NCBI RefSeq assembly: GCF_013372165.1
Contig: NZ_CP053828.1
Coordinates: forward strand, 124,001 to 188,000
Source of the DNA: Campylobacter hyointestinalis subsp. lawsonii
GTDB lineage: Bacteria > Campylobacterota > Campylobacteria > Campylobacterales > Campylobacteraceae
Direction of reading: 5' to 3'
DNA: 64,000 nt
The notes below the pieces were generated by a model. That model was not told the origin of the DNA. It ran no database searches and saw only the letters and a program-made list of their open reading frames with translations. The translations under genes were made by a program, and so were the position numbers. Shown here one piece after another: positions 34,896 through 45,030 of the stretch (within the stretch, counting starts at the first letter, position 1; every line of letters begins with the position of its first letter).

Positions 34896-35901
34896 TTTCT
34901 GTTACTACCACCACGTCTTCGATACGTACGCCAAATTCGTTTTCTATATAAATTCCTGGTTCTACGCTAAAGACCATACCTTCTTTAAGAACTGTTTTAT
35001 CTATTTTGTTGATGTTTGGCAACTCGTGGATATCAAGCCCTACGCCATGTCCAGTTGAGTGAAAAAACTCTTTTTCATAGCCAAATTTTGCTATAACTCT
35101 TCTTGCTGCCCTGTCTATCTCGCAAGCTAAAATACCAGGCTTTATCACTTTTATCGCTTCGTTTTGTGCCTCTTTTACTATGCTAAAAATATCATTTTGT
35201 TTGTTTGATTTAAATTTCTGATTTTTATCAAATTTAAAACCATTTTGTACGCATACCGTTCTTGTTCTATCTGAGCAATATCTTTTAAATTTTACCCCGG
35301 CATCGACTAATAAAAGATCGCCTTCTGCTAGTTTTGTATCAGTAGGCATTGCGTGAGCTTTTGCTGCATTTGCGTTTATAGCTACGATAGGTTCAAAGCT
35401 AAGTCCTAAATTTCCGCTATCTTTAAATATATTTTGAGCATGGAAATTTAGCTCTTTTTCACTCATACCAAGACCAAATTTATTTATAAACTCGCCAAAC
35501 TCATCAAATTTATCCGCTCCTAGTTTTGCAGCTACCGACAAAGTTTCTATCTCTTGCTCCGTTTTTACCATTCTTTTTAGCTTTGAGAATTCGTTTTTTG
35601 CTATGAAATTTATACCTAAGTTTTTACTTAAACTTTGATACTCCAAAACGCTAAAATCTGCTGGATTAAAATAGATATTTTTTATGCCTAAAGACCTTAA
35701 AAGTAGCCTTGCTTCTTTTATGATATTTCTGCTTGTTTGTACGACGATGGCATTTTTAACGTTTTGTTTTGCTTCTATAAAATATCTAGCATCTGTTAAA
35801 AAAAACGCATCATCTTTGGATTTTATATAAATTTCATTATCGCAACTGTATCCGCACTCATAAAATACGGCATTTTCATCTTTTAAGATAAAATTATGCA
35901 T
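34876..35901 (-). CDS. pepP: M24 family Xaa-Pro peptidase
   Basis: Cytosolic metallopeptidase (341 aa) of the Xaa-Pro aminopeptidase/dipeptidase family. The five metal ligands appear in [20 protein letters not shown] (two Asp), [14 protein letters not shown] (His), [10 protein letters not shown] (Glu) and [10 protein letters not shown] (Glu). A creatinase-like N-terminal domain covers the first 120 residues. Whether it acts on dipeptides or longer peptides cannot be told. Confidence 0.88.
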   Translation of the reverse strand: MHNFILKDENAVFYECGYSCDNEIYIKSKDDAFFLTDARYFIEAKQNVKNAIVVQTSRNIIKEARLLLRSLGIKNIYFNPADFSVLEYQSLSKNLGINFIAKNEFSKLKRMVKTEQEIETLSVAAKLGADKFDEFGEFINKFGLGMSEKELNFHAQNIFKDSGNLGLSFEPIVAINANAAKAHAMPTDTKLAEGDLLLVDAGVKFKRYCSDRTRTVCVQNGFKFDKNQKFKSNKQNDIFSIVKEAQNEAIKVIKPGILACEIDRAARRVIAKFGYEKEFFHSTGHGVGLDIHELPNINKIDKTVLKEGMVFSVEPGIYIENEFGVRIEDVVVVTENGCKIL

Positions 35902-36376
35902 TGTTTTGTGATCTAGCTTTTATGGCTTTTATTTGTTCAAAAATTTGTATCATACCTATCATAGCTAAATGGTATCCTACTGGTCCAAAACCTACTATTT
36001 GCCCTGCGCAAACAGGCGCTATGAGACTTTTTTGACGGAATTCTTCTCTTTGGTGAATGTTGCTTATATGGACTTCAATCGTAGGAAGTTTCACTGCTGA
36101 TATGGCATCGCGGATAGCTACTGAAGTATGAGTATAGCCGGCTGGATTTATGATGATACCATCAAATTCTCCTAGGCATTCTTGGATCTTATCTACTATT
36201 TCACCTTCAAAATTTGTTTGAAAAAACTCAATATCAAGATTTGCTTGATCAGCAACCGTTTTCATCTGTTCGTGTATGCCATCCATGCTCATAACGCCGT
36301 AGATATTTGTCTCTCTGAGACCTAACATATTGATATTTGGCCCTTGTATAACCATTATTTTCATCTTGTCTTCCAT
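35894..36376 (-). CDS. aroQ: 3-dehydroquinate dehydratase, type II
   Basis: Shikimate pathway enzyme converting 3-dehydroquinate to 3-dehydroshikimate (160 aa, or 156 if it begins at the second ATG at 36364). Motifs [11 protein letters not shown] (catalytic Tyr region nearby), [15 protein letters not shown] and [14 protein letters not shown] identify the type II fold. AAGGA lies 5 bases before the ATG at 36376, which I prefer. First gene of the minus-strand group that continues through folK and flhF. Confidence 0.95.
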   Translation of the reverse strand: MEDKMKIMVIQGPNINMLGLRETNIYGVMSMDGIHEQMKTVADQANLDIEFFQTNFEGEIVDKIQECLGEFDGIIINPAGYTHTSVAIRDAISAVKLPTIEVHISNIHQREEFRQKSLIAPVCAGQIVGFGPVGYHLAMIGMIQIFEQIKAIKARSQNNA

Positions 36377-36434
36377 AAAAATCCTTAAAAAATATTTTAG
36401 CTACGATTTTACAAAAATATTGCTAAATTTTTGC

Positions 36435-36440
36435 TATAAT
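36435..36440 (+). promoter_or_regulatory. Likely -10 element for the amidohydrolase operon
   Basis: TTTTTGCTATAAT, an extended -10 of the Campylobacter sigma-70 type, 25 bases before the start codon at 36465. Confidence 0.65.
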
Positions 36441-36464
36441 TTTCCCCTTTTATGTTAGGATAAT

Positions 36465-37691
36465 ATGATGAAAATAATAAAAGCCAAATACATAATAACT
36501 TGCAATGATGAATTTGATATCTTGCAAAACATGAGCATCGCCTTTGATGAAATCATAAGGTCTATAGGTAAATTTGATGAACTTGTTTTGATGTATCCAG
36601 ACGCTGAAATTTTTGATTTTTCAAATGATATCATTACTGCGGCGTTTATAAATCCGCATACGCATTTGGAGTTTAGCTCTAATGTTTCAAGCCTTGATTA
36701 TGGCGATTTCTTGCTCTGGTTAAAAAGTGTTATAAGCTTTAGAGATAGCTTAAGCGATGAGGCTAAAAACTTGGCAATGAAAGAGGCTATAACAAGTATC
36801 TTAAAAAGCGGAGTTAGCACGATAGGCGAGATTTCAAGCTTTGGAAAAGATATAGAAATTTGTGTGAATTCAAAAGCTAGATTTGTTTTTTTTAATGAAA
36901 TTTTAGGTACAAATGATAAAGCAATAGATGAATGTTTTGATAAATTTATGACTAGATTTAATGCAAGTTTAGAGTATAAAAGCGATAAATTTATACCGGC
37001 TGTCTCTGTGCATTCGCCATATTCTACGCGCCCAGAACTTACTAAAAAAGCACTAAATTTAGCTAGAGAAAAAGATCTTTTAGTTAGCACTCATTTTTTA
37101 GAAAGCAAGCAGGAAAAAATGTGGCTAGAAAGTGGAAGTGGCGAGTTTAAATCTTGGTTATCAAGCTTTACTTTAAATCCTACTCCGCTTTACTCTCCTA
37201 GTCAATTTTTAGCGAATTTTAGTGGCATAAGAACACTTTTTACTCACTGCGTTTGGAGTGATGATTATCTTGAGTTTTTTGATAAAAACTTACATAGCGT
37301 TACTACTTGCGCAGTCTCAAATAGGCTTTTAGGGCAAAAAAAACTAAATTTAAATAAAATAATAGAACAAAATCTATCTTTAAATATCGCAACAGACGGG
37401 CTTAGCTCAAACATTAGTCTTAATTTTTTTGATGAACTTAGAGCGTTTTTATGGACGCACTGCGAATTTGAGCTAAATTTCTTAGCTAAATTTGCTATTT
37501 TGGCTTCTACAAACTGGGCGGCAAGGGCGCTCAATTTAAATTTAGGTATTTTATCTAGTGGAAGGATTGCTGATATAGCAGTATATAAAGGGCTTGATGT
37601 TAGAGATAGCACTCAGTTAGCAACTGAGCTCATACTGCATACAAAAGAAGTTAAAAAATTATTTATAAAGGGTGATGAATGCAAATTTTAA
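36465..37691 (+). CDS. Amidohydrolase, aminofutalosine deaminase family
   Basis: Zinc-dependent hydrolase (408 aa) of the cog0402 amidohydrolase group. Metal ligands: NPHTHLEF (HxH), VSTHFLES (His), LFTHCVW (His) and ATDGLSS (Asp). The homologue at this place in C. jejuni is Cj0067. Related enzymes deaminate 6-amino-6-deoxyfutalosine in menaquinone synthesis, but Campylobacter is thought to cleave aminofutalosine directly with its MTA/SAH nucleosidase, so the substrate here is uncertain. Its end overlaps sppA by 13 bases. Confidence 0.8.
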   Translation: MMKIIKAKYIITCNDEFDILQNMSIAFDEIIRSIGKFDELVLMYPDAEIFDFSNDIITAAFINPHTHLEFSSNVSSLDYGDFLLWLKSVISFRDSLSDEAKNLAMKEAITSILKSGVSTIGEISSFGKDIEICVNSKARFVFFNEILGTNDKAIDECFDKFMTRFNASLEYKSDKFIPAVSVHSPYSTRPELTKKALNLAREKDLLVSTHFLESKQEKMWLESGSGEFKSWLSSFTLNPTPLYSPSQFLANFSGIRTLFTHCVWSDDYLEFFDKNLHSVTTCAVSNRLLGQKKLNLNKIIEQNLSLNIATDGLSSNISLNFFDELRAFLWTHCEFELNFLAKFAILASTNWAARALNLNLGILSSGRIADIAVYKGLDVRDSTQLATELILHTKEVKKLFIKGDECKF

Positions 37692-38542
37692 AGCTTATAT
37701 TTTCGCCGTTTGTGGCTATTTTTAAATTTATCAATACGTATTTTAAAACGTCTGTTTTTTTGTTTATCGTAGCACTTGTTTTATTTAGCGGCGATAAGGT
37801 TTCAAATCCAAATTTAACGCAGATATCTCTAAATGGTGCTATAGTTGATGAAAAAATGGTTTTAGATCAAATTTATGAAGCCATGGATGATGAGTCTATA
37901 AAGGGCGTTTTATTTGACGTAGATAGTCCAGGTGGCGCTTTGGCTCCTAGCATTGCTATAAGCGACGCTTTGCGTGAGCTAAAAGCCAAAAAACCAGTTC
38001 TTGCTTACGCGAGTGGAACTATGGCTAGTGGAAGTTATTACGCTAGTATTTGGGCGGATAAAATTTATGCAAATCGTGGAAGTTTTATAGGATCTATCGG
38101 CGTGATAATGCAAGGTGCAAATATAGAAGAGTTGGCAAATAAAATAGGCATCAAAACTCAAATCATAAAAGCCGGGGAATTTAAAGAAGCCGGTGCGTTT
38201 TATCGTGCGTGGAGTAAGGCAGAAAAAGATGAACTTCAAAATTTGGTTAATAAAAGTTATGAGCTATTTTGCACTGACGTAGCAAAAGCTAGAAAGCTAA
38301 ATTTAAAAGACGTAGATATTTGGGCTAATGCTAGAGTGTTTTTAGCAAATGACGCTCTAAAGCTTGGACTCATAGATGGAATCAAAAGCTATCGTGACGC
38401 TAAAAAAGAACTTGAGATCTTAAGTGGAGTGGAAAATCCTATCTGGAAAGAGCGTCCTATGTTTGATAGGTTTATATCAAATTTTACTAAAGAAAGTGCG
38501 AATTTAATGTTTAAAATATTTTTTGGAAATGAGGTAAGATGA
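37679..38542 (+). CDS. sppA: Signal peptide peptidase SppA
   Basis: Membrane-anchored Ser-Lys protease (287 aa, short 36-kDa type) that degrades cleaved signal peptides. One hydrophobic anchor near residue 25 (VFLFIVALVLFSG) precedes the ClpP-like fold: DVDSPGGALAPS, the likely catalytic Ser in RGSFIGSIGVIMQG, and the likely Lys in IKAGEFKEAGAFYR. It overlaps the next gene by 4 bases. Confidence 0.92.
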   Translation: MQILKLIFSPFVAIFKFINTYFKTSVFLFIVALVLFSGDKVSNPNLTQISLNGAIVDEKMVLDQIYEAMDDESIKGVLFDVDSPGGALAPSIAISDALRELKAKKPVLAYASGTMASGSYYASIWADKIYANRGSFIGSIGVIMQGANIEELANKIGIKTQIIKAGEFKEAGAFYRAWSKAEKDELQNLVNKSYELFCTDVAKARKLNLKDVDIWANARVFLANDALKLGLIDGIKSYRDAKKELEILSGVENPIWKERPMFDRFISNFTKESANLMFKIFFGNEVR

Positions 38543-39213
38543 AGCTTCATTCTTTACATATAGGCAAGTTGCAACGAGTAGAAGAGGGTAAAAACATAAA
38601 AGTCGTTTTTGAAACGGGTATGCTTAAAGATAGCATTGATGGTGAGGTTTTTTGCACTCAAATGGGCTTTGTAGGCGACTTTGTAAGTGATACTAAAAAC
38701 CATGGTGGGCTAGAAAAAGCGGTTTTTGCAAATAGTTTGCAAAATTATGCTATTTGGTCGAAATATCTAAAAAAAGATATGAAGATCGGCTTTATGGGTG
38801 AAAACTTATGTATAGATGGACTAGATGAAAACAAAGTATGCGTGGGCGACATACACAAAATAGGTTCGCTTATTTTACAAGTATCTCAGCCTAGAAAACC
38901 TTGTTTTAAGATATCAGGTGTTTGGGATGATAAAGGTTTTACTAAAGAGATATTTAAAACTGGGCTAACTGGCTGGTATTACCGTGTTTTAGAAGAAGGA
39001 AGCACTAAACGCGGCGATGAGATAGAGATCGTCAAAAAAGATGAAGTTTGTATGAGCATAATGGAAGTAAATATGCTTTTTTATGATCCAAAAAATCATC
39101 TAAATTTGATGGATAAATTTAAGAGATTAAAGACTTTAAGTAGCGGTTGGGATAGTGTTATAGAAAAGCGTATAAAAGGTGTTTATGATAATTCTTATAT
39201 GAGTGAGTTGTAA
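38539..39213 (+). CDS. MOSC-domain protein
   Basis: Protein (224 aa) with a MOSC domain, related to YiiM, whose members act on molybdenum-cofactor-related chemistry such as N-hydroxylated base reduction. The conserved Cys is in VSQPRKPCFKIS and the region GEVFCTQMGFVGDFVSDTKNHGG matches the family start. The partner and substrate are unknown. Same position as Cj0069 in C. jejuni. Confidence 0.85.
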   Translation: MKLHSLHIGKLQRVEEGKNIKVVFETGMLKDSIDGEVFCTQMGFVGDFVSDTKNHGGLEKAVFANSLQNYAIWSKYLKKDMKIGFMGENLCIDGLDENKVCVGDIHKIGSLILQVSQPRKPCFKISGVWDDKGFTKEIFKTGLTGWYYRVLEEGSTKRGDEIEIVKKDEVCMSIMEVNMLFYDPKNHLNLMDKFKRLKTLSSGWDSVIEKRIKGVYDNSYMSEL

Positions 39214-39229
39214 AATATAAAAAATGATC

Positions 39230-39248
39230 TGACCGGTAGTTCCGGTCA
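39230..39248. terminator. Bidirectional hairpin between MOSC gene and bamA
   Basis: Perfect stem TGACCGG/CCGGTCA with 5-base loop between two convergent genes. On the minus strand a T-rich stretch follows five bases later, so it mainly suits bamA. Confidence 0.8.
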
Positions 39249-39256
39249 AATTTACG

Positions 39257-41509
39257 CTAAAATCTTCTGCCTATAGAAAACTCAAAGCTACTTGTATCAT
39301 CGCCTGGTTTGTCGTTTAATGCTTTGGCATAGATAAGTTGAAGTGGTCCAATAGGAGTTAGCCATTCTATACCAGCACCTGTGCTGTAGCGCTTTATCTC
39401 ATTTAAACTATCATCGCCTATCATACCATAATCAAAAAATAAAACCCCACGCATTTTTAAACGATCTATGATAGGAAAACTTAGCTCTGCTGAGTTGTTA
39501 AACGCTATCTTACCACCCATATCTATATTTTTTGTAGCTCCGCTACTTATAGTTATGTCTTTTTTTGGCGTTACGCTTCTGTTATCGTATCCCCTTATGC
39601 TTCTTATACCACCTAAGAATAGTTTTTCATTGATAGGAAGTTTAGCATCGTCACTATTCCATATATAGCCAAAATTCGATTTATATCTAAGGATCAAATC
39701 ATAATCTATATAATCCCTAAGTCCAAAATAGTAGTTAAAATTTGTTTTATTTTTTACAAATTCAATATCTCCGCCGACTCCTGCATACTCAAAGTTCGTG
39801 CCTGCTATGATACCGCTTCTTGGCAAGTAGTAGTCATCTGTGTTGTTAAATGTGATGCCAGGTATTAATGAGCTTTTTAAATTTGTGCCGTTTTGGTATC
39901 CAGCTGCTTTATAAAACTGATCCAAACCGCTAATTTTGCTCTGTTCGATCTGATATGTTAAAAATGCAGTTACGTATCTACCTAGCTTTCTACCACCTGT
40001 TATAGAAGCTCCATAGTTTTTCTCTCTATAATCATCCCACTCATAGTCGTTTGCAAAAAGATTTCCGCCAAGACTATATTCTGAGTCAAAGACCCTAGGA
40101 TTTGTAAGTCCTATATTTCCGCTAAGAGTGTCATCGCTTTTATCGACGCTTATACTGCCTTTGTATCCGCTACCAAATACGTTCGTATCGCTTACTCCAG
40201 CGCTTAAAAGCAGACCATCACTTGTCCCATATCCTATACCGCCTGTTATACTACCTGTTGAAGTTTCTTTTACTTTTACTTCTAGATCTACTTGATCTTT
40301 GCTTATCCTATTTTCTTTTATCTCTACATCTTCAAAGTAACTACTTCTTTTAAGTGCGTTTTTAGAATCTACAAGGTCACTTCTGTTGTATAAATTTCCC
40401 TCAGTCAAGTACATTTCACGTCGGATAACTCTATCTACTGTTCTGTCATTTCCAGAGATTATAACGTTTCTTATATATACTTGATCGTTTGGAACTACCT
40501 GATATACTATATCTACTGTATGATCTGTCTCGTTTTTCTCTGTTTTTGGATAAACTTTTACATAAGCATAGCCTTTGTCTGCTACTATATTTTCAAGTTT
40601 TTCTACATCGCCTCTAAGCCAAGCAGAATTTAGTCTATCGCCTGTTTCAAGTTTAAAGCCTTTTATGATCTCATCTGTATTTAGCTCAAGCTCACTAGGA
40701 GCTTCTATGCTTATACTACTTACTTTATATGCTTCACCTTCGTTTATATAATAAGTAAGATCGGCTGTGTAGTTATCAAAATATGTATTTAAATACGGAT
40801 TAGAAACACTAACATCAAGATAACCTTTTTTTAGGTATTCTTCTTTGATCTTTGATGGATCGTTTGGGAGTTCATATATCTTTACGCTACCATCATTTAG
40901 CCCCCACATCCAGCCCATAAATTCACGTTCTTTATTTGCTATAGCCGGTTCTATATCTGAGTAATCAAGAACTTTTGCACCTTCTAAATTTACATTTTCT
41001 ATAGTGATTTTCTCGCCTCTATTTATGGTCATTATGACTTGAAGTGCATTTTCGTTTCCGTGCAGTGGAGTGGTTTTTACATCTACAACTGTATCAAAAT
41101 AGCTTTTAGCTTCATAAAACTGCCTTATTCTCTCTTTTGCTTTTTTTATGCCTACGTTATCATACATTTGACCTTGTTTTATGCCAAGTATGCCATCAAT
41201 AGCTTTTTTATCATTTGTTACGACACCTTCTATATCAAGTTTTGCTATCGTAGGTTTTTCTTTGAAATTTATAATAACGTTTCCGTCATTTTCTTCTATG
41301 TAGATATCTTTAAAATATCCTTGTTTATATAAATTTAAAATAGCTTGATTTGAGGATTGTTCAGTTAGATTATCGCCTATTTTTAATCCAGAGATATCAT
41401 TTGCTATATCGTTTGATAAGTGGATAAGCCCTTTGTATGTTATGGATTTTATAGTAGCAGCATTTAGCGCGGACGCTGCAACCAAGCTTAAAAAGAAAAT
41501 TTTTTTCAT
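39257..41509 (-). CDS. bamA: Outer membrane protein assembly factor BamA
   Basis: Central Omp85 protein of the BAM complex (750 aa) that inserts beta-barrel proteins into the outer membrane. A signal peptide (MKKIFFLSLVAASALNA) is followed by five POTRA domains (residues about 20-400) and a 16-strand barrel ending in Phe (EFSIGRRF). GGIRSIRGYDNRS is the conserved lid loop. I chose the ATG at 41509 because it gives the signal peptide; an upstream in-frame start at 41566 would bury it. Divergent from tyrA. Confidence 0.96.
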   Translation of the reverse strand: MKKIFFLSLVAASALNAATIKSITYKGLIHLSNDIANDISGLKIGDNLTEQSSNQAILNLYKQGYFKDIYIEENDGNVIINFKEKPTIAKLDIEGVVTNDKKAIDGILGIKQGQMYDNVGIKKAKERIRQFYEAKSYFDTVVDVKTTPLHGNENALQVIMTINRGEKITIENVNLEGAKVLDYSDIEPAIANKEREFMGWMWGLNDGSVKIYELPNDPSKIKEEYLKKGYLDVSVSNPYLNTYFDNYTADLTYYINEGEAYKVSSISIEAPSELELNTDEIIKGFKLETGDRLNSAWLRGDVEKLENIVADKGYAYVKVYPKTEKNETDHTVDIVYQVVPNDQVYIRNVIISGNDRTVDRVIRREMYLTEGNLYNRSDLVDSKNALKRSSYFEDVEIKENRISKDQVDLEVKVKETSTGSITGGIGYGTSDGLLLSAGVSDTNVFGSGYKGSISVDKSDDTLSGNIGLTNPRVFDSEYSLGGNLFANDYEWDDYREKNYGASITGGRKLGRYVTAFLTYQIEQSKISGLDQFYKAAGYQNGTNLKSSLIPGITFNNTDDYYLPRSGIIAGTNFEYAGVGGDIEFVKNKTNFNYYFGLRDYIDYDLILRYKSNFGYIWNSDDAKLPINEKLFLGGIRSIRGYDNRSVTPKKDITISSGATKNIDMGGKIAFNNSAELSFPIIDRLKMRGVLFFDYGMIGDDSLNEIKRYSTGAGIEWLTPIGPLQLIYAKALNDKPGDDTSSFEFSIGRRF

Positions 41510-41629
41510 TAATTTTTGCCTAAAGTTAAGTAATTTTCGCCATACTATCATAAATACTTTTAACATACAATAAATTTAAAAAAATGATACAAATTTGATA
41601 GCATAATAAAATTTTTTTTAAATTTAAAG

Positions 41630-41635
41630 TATAAT
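41630..41635 (+). promoter_or_regulatory. Likely -10 element of the tyrA operon
   Basis: TATAAT, 26 bases before the tyrA ATG in the tyrA-bamA divergent spacer. Confidence 0.55.
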
Positions 41636-41660
41636 TGCGAAAAAATTATCAAGGAAATAT

Positions 41661-42491
41661 ATGAAAGTTGGAATAATCGGACTTGGACTTATAGGCGGAT
41701 CCCTTGGTCTAGCCCTTAGAGATATGAAGATCATCTCTAGTGTCAGCGGTTATGATCTAAATAAGCAAAATGAAGAGGACGCTCTAAAGCTCGGTTTGAT
41801 TGATAAGATCATCAGTTTTGAAGAGATGAAACGTACTTGCGATATGATATTTTTAGCTATTCCTGTTGAAGCCATCATAAAGGTTTTGGGTGATTTAAAA
41901 GATATACCAAAAAATACTACGATAGTAGATCTTGGCTCTACGAAATCTAAAATATTAGAAAAATGCCCAAAAGAGATAAGAGAAAATTTCGTAGCAGCTC
42001 ACCCTATGGCAGGAACTGAAAACTCAGGCCCTAAAGCGGCGTTTAAATCCCTTTTAAATGGTGCTGTTGTAGTAGTATGCGATGATAAAAATGCACACGA
42101 AAAGCATATAAAAAGGGCAGTTGAGATACTAAGTCATGCCGGTATGAAGATCATTTTTATGGATGCAAAAAGCCACGATCATCATGTAGGCATCATATCG
42201 CATTTGCCTCACGCTATTAGCTATAGTTTGGTAAATGCTACGCTAAAAGAAGAAGATAAAAGAAATATTTTGTTGCTAGCTGGTGGTAGCTTTAGCGGAA
42301 TGGCTCGCATTGCAAAGTCAAGTCCCCAAATGTGGGTGGATATATTTAAGCAAAATAAAGATAATCTTATCAGCGCGATTGATTCATTCAAAAATGAGCT
42401 TCAAATTTGTCAAGATTTGATAAAAGGCGAAAAATGGGACGAATTAAAAGAGTGGATGAACACTGCTAGAAAACTTAGAGATATTTTGTAG
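41661..42491 (+). CDS. tyrA: Prephenate dehydrogenase
   Basis: Tyrosine pathway enzyme oxidatively decarboxylating prephenate with NAD (276 aa). The Rossmann start VGIIGLGLIGGSLGLALRD, the AAHPMAGTENSGP motif and the SHLPHAISYSL helix are all present. No chorismate mutase or ACT domain is fused. AAGGA lies 7 bases before the ATG. Confidence 0.95.
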   Translation: MKVGIIGLGLIGGSLGLALRDMKIISSVSGYDLNKQNEEDALKLGLIDKIISFEEMKRTCDMIFLAIPVEAIIKVLGDLKDIPKNTTIVDLGSTKSKILEKCPKEIRENFVAAHPMAGTENSGPKAAFKSLLNGAVVVVCDDKNAHEKHIKRAVEILSHAGMKIIFMDAKSHDHHVGIISHLPHAISYSLVNATLKEEDKRNILLLAGGSFSGMARIAKSSPQMWVDIFKQNKDNLISAIDSFKNELQICQDLIKGEKWDELKEWMNTARKLRDIL

Positions 42492-42548
42492 TTAAATTTA
42501 TAATTATTTTGATAAAATCACAAAATTAGATGTAAATAAAGGTAGAAT

Positions 42549-43916
42549 ATGAGAAAAAATAACGGATTTAGGGGTTTAGTTTATATAGTTGTCATTTTGG
42601 TTTTAGTAGTCAGTTTTTTTGGGCTTTTAAGCTCTAGTATGTTTGACAAAAATAGCCCAAAAGTGGCTCTTGAATCTCAAATTTACTGGAATTTAAAAGA
42701 TCCTATACCTATAAAGATAGAAGATGAAAGCGGTATCAAATTTATAAAAGTTATACTAAATGACGGCACCTCATCTCAAGTAGTTATGAGCCAAGAGTTT
42801 AAAGACAGCCCAAAACAACTCTCATTTAATATCTCTTTCCCAAAAAGAAATACGTTTAATGAAAAGAAAAATTATACTCTTATCGTAGAAGCGACTGATA
42901 ATAGTAAATGGAATTTTTTTAGAGGAAACGAAGCCGCCACACAAGCAGAGCTAAAGATAGACACGAAAAGACCGGAGCTTTACGCGCTAAATCAATCATA
43001 CAAGATAGCAAAAGGTGGTTCTGCAGCAGTTGTATTTAGAGCTAGTGATCCAAATTTGGACGAAGTTTATATTATGACAAATTATGGCAAGAAATTTAAA
43101 GCTACACCATTTTACAAAGAAGGATATTACGCTTCTTTGGTTGCTTGGCCTGTTAGCGTAGATGATTTTAGTGCTGATATAGTTGCGGTTGATAAAGCAA
43201 AAAACAGAAGTTCTATGAGAATAAAATACTTCTTACAAGATAGAAAATATAGGGTTTCAAAAATATCATTAAGCGATAGATTTTTAGACGGCAAGATACT
43301 TGATCTTACAAATATGCACTCAAATGATCCTGATTCTATGGATAAATTGGCTAAATTTAAATTTATAAACGAAACACTTAGGATATCAAATGAGAAAAAA
43401 ATATCGCAGATAACCTCAGTCGTCCCAGAAGAATCTATAAACTCATTTTACGTAAAACCTTTTTATCCTCTTAAAAATGGTGCTGCGGTTGCTAGTTTTG
43501 GCGATCATAGGTATTATACCTATGATGGACAAAATGTAAGTGAAAGTTGGCATTTAGGGCTAGATCTTGCAAGTACGGCTGGAGCTGATATCATATCAAG
43601 CAACAATGCAATAGTCGCTTTTAACGCAGATAATGGAATTTATGGTTTAAATTTAATTTTATATCACGGATTTGGACTTTATACGCTTTATGGACATTGT
43701 AATAGTTCTGTAGTAAATACGAAAGATATGGTATCTGCTGAACAGCTCATCGCTACAACAGGTACTAGCGGTCTAGCTTTAGGCGATCACTTGCACTTTG
43801 GAGTTTTAGTTCAAGGCGTAGAAGTCAGACCAGAAGAGTGGATGGATACTAAATGGATGAAAGACAACATCTATGATGTGCTTGAACTCTCAAAACAGGT
43901 TATAGATAAAAAATAG
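42549..43916 (+). CDS. M23-family peptidoglycan endopeptidase
   Basis: Membrane-anchored periplasmic zinc peptidase (455 aa). A single N-terminal helix (LVYIVVILVLVVSFFGLL) is followed by about 300 residues of beta-rich sequence and a C-terminal LytM domain with SWHLGLDLAS (zinc His and Asp) and DHLHFGVLV (HxH). It probably trims cross-links during growth or shape setting. Same place as Cj0131 in C. jejuni. Confidence 0.9.
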   Translation: MRKNNGFRGLVYIVVILVLVVSFFGLLSSSMFDKNSPKVALESQIYWNLKDPIPIKIEDESGIKFIKVILNDGTSSQVVMSQEFKDSPKQLSFNISFPKRNTFNEKKNYTLIVEATDNSKWNFFRGNEAATQAELKIDTKRPELYALNQSYKIAKGGSAAVVFRASDPNLDEVYIMTNYGKKFKATPFYKEGYYASLVAWPVSVDDFSADIVAVDKAKNRSSMRIKYFLQDRKYRVSKISLSDRFLDGKILDLTNMHSNDPDSMDKLAKFKFINETLRISNEKKISQITSVVPEESINSFYVKPFYPLKNGAAVASFGDHRYYTYDGQNVSESWHLGLDLASTAGADIISSNNAIVAFNADNGIYGLNLILYHGFGLYTLYGHCNSSVVNTKDMVSAEQLIATTGTSGLALGDHLHFGVLVQGVEVRPEEWMDTKWMKDNIYDVLELSKQVIDKK

Positions 43917-44106
43917 CTACTAAAATAAGCTATAAATTTAAACTATGCAAGGCAAAGTGATAGGATAGCGTGATTGAAATAGATTAAAGCAAATTTAGCT
44001 AAAACAGCACTTTTGTATAGATAACTAAGAAGAGCGGTAATTGCTTTTATTGTGAAATTATTGAACTAAATTTCTAATCGATAAATTTTATTTACCGGTT
44101 TTTTGA

Positions 44107-44112
44107 TATAAT
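44107..44112 (+). promoter_or_regulatory. -10 element of lpxC
   Basis: TTTTTTGATATAAT is an extended -10 of Campylobacter type, 31 bases before the lpxC start. The remaining spacer back to 43917 shows no gene. Confidence 0.7.
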
Positions 44113-44142
44113 TTTGCATAAAATTTGATAAGGATTATAAAT

Positions 44143-45030
44143 TTGAAACAAACAACGATAGCAAAAAAGGTCGAGGGAGTAGGTATCGGTCTGCATAAAG
44201 GTGAGCCGATTAAGATCATACTTGAACCGCTAGAAAAAGATATGGGTATAGTTTTTTATAGAAGCGATTTGGGGACTAGCTTTAGGGCTGAGCCAAAAAA
44301 TGTCATAAATACGCAAATGGCGACTGTAGTTGGAAATGAAAAAGGCTACGTTTCTACTATAGAACATCTTCTTGGAGCCATAAATGGCTATGGAATAGAC
44401 AATATCCGAATAGTTTTAGACGCAAACGAAGTACCTGTTATGGACGGAAGTGCGATAAGCTTTTGTATGATGCTAGATGAAGCCGGTGTTAGGGAGCTTG
44501 ATGGCGATAAAAAAGTTCTTGTGATAAAAAAAGATGTCGAGGTAAAAGAGGGCGATAAATACGTAAAAGTAAGTCCTAGCAAAAATCCTAAATTTAACTA
44601 TACTATCAAATTTGAAAATCCAGTTATCGGAAAGCAAAGCTATACGTTTGAGTTTAGCAAACAAAACTTTATCAATGAAATAGCGCGCGCTAGAACTTTT
44701 GGATTTTTAAAAGACGTTCAAAAATTAAACGCTATGGGGCTAGCGCTTGGCGGAAGCCTAGATAATGCTGTTGTTATTGATGATACGCATATCTTAAATC
44801 CAGAGGGGCTTAGATTTGAAGATGAGTTTGTTCGCCATAAAATTCTTGATGCTATAGGCGATATAAGCTTGCTTGGAGCACCTATGGTTGGGGATTATGA
44901 GGCTTATGCAGGAAGTCATGATCTTAACCATAAGCTAACAAAAGCTATCTTAGCTGATGAAAAAAACTATGAGATAGTTACCATAAAAGAAGGGCTTAAA
45001 GAGCCAGAATACGCAAAGGCTTTTGCATAA
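44143..45030 (+). CDS. lpxC: UDP-3-O-acyl-N-acetylglucosamine deacetylase
   Basis: Zinc enzyme committing UDP-acyl-GlcNAc to lipid A synthesis (295 aa). Motifs: TIAKKVEGVGIGLHKGEP, STIEHLLGAI (zinc His), MDGSAISF, RARTFGFL and DEFVRHKILDAIGD (zinc His and Asp). I chose the TTG at 44143, with AAGGA 8 bases before, because C. jejuni LpxC begins at the same residue. Its stop TAA overlaps the apparent ATA start of tsaB. Confidence 0.95.
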   Translation: MKQTTIAKKVEGVGIGLHKGEPIKIILEPLEKDMGIVFYRSDLGTSFRAEPKNVINTQMATVVGNEKGYVSTIEHLLGAINGYGIDNIRIVLDANEVPVMDGSAISFCMMLDEAGVRELDGDKKVLVIKKDVEVKEGDKYVKVSPSKNPKFNYTIKFENPVIGKQSYTFEFSKQNFINEIARARTFGFLKDVQKLNAMGLALGGSLDNAVVIDDTHILNPEGLRFEDEFVRHKILDAIGDISLLGAPMVGDYEAYAGSHDLNHKLTKAILADEKNYEIVTIKEGLKEPEYAKAFA

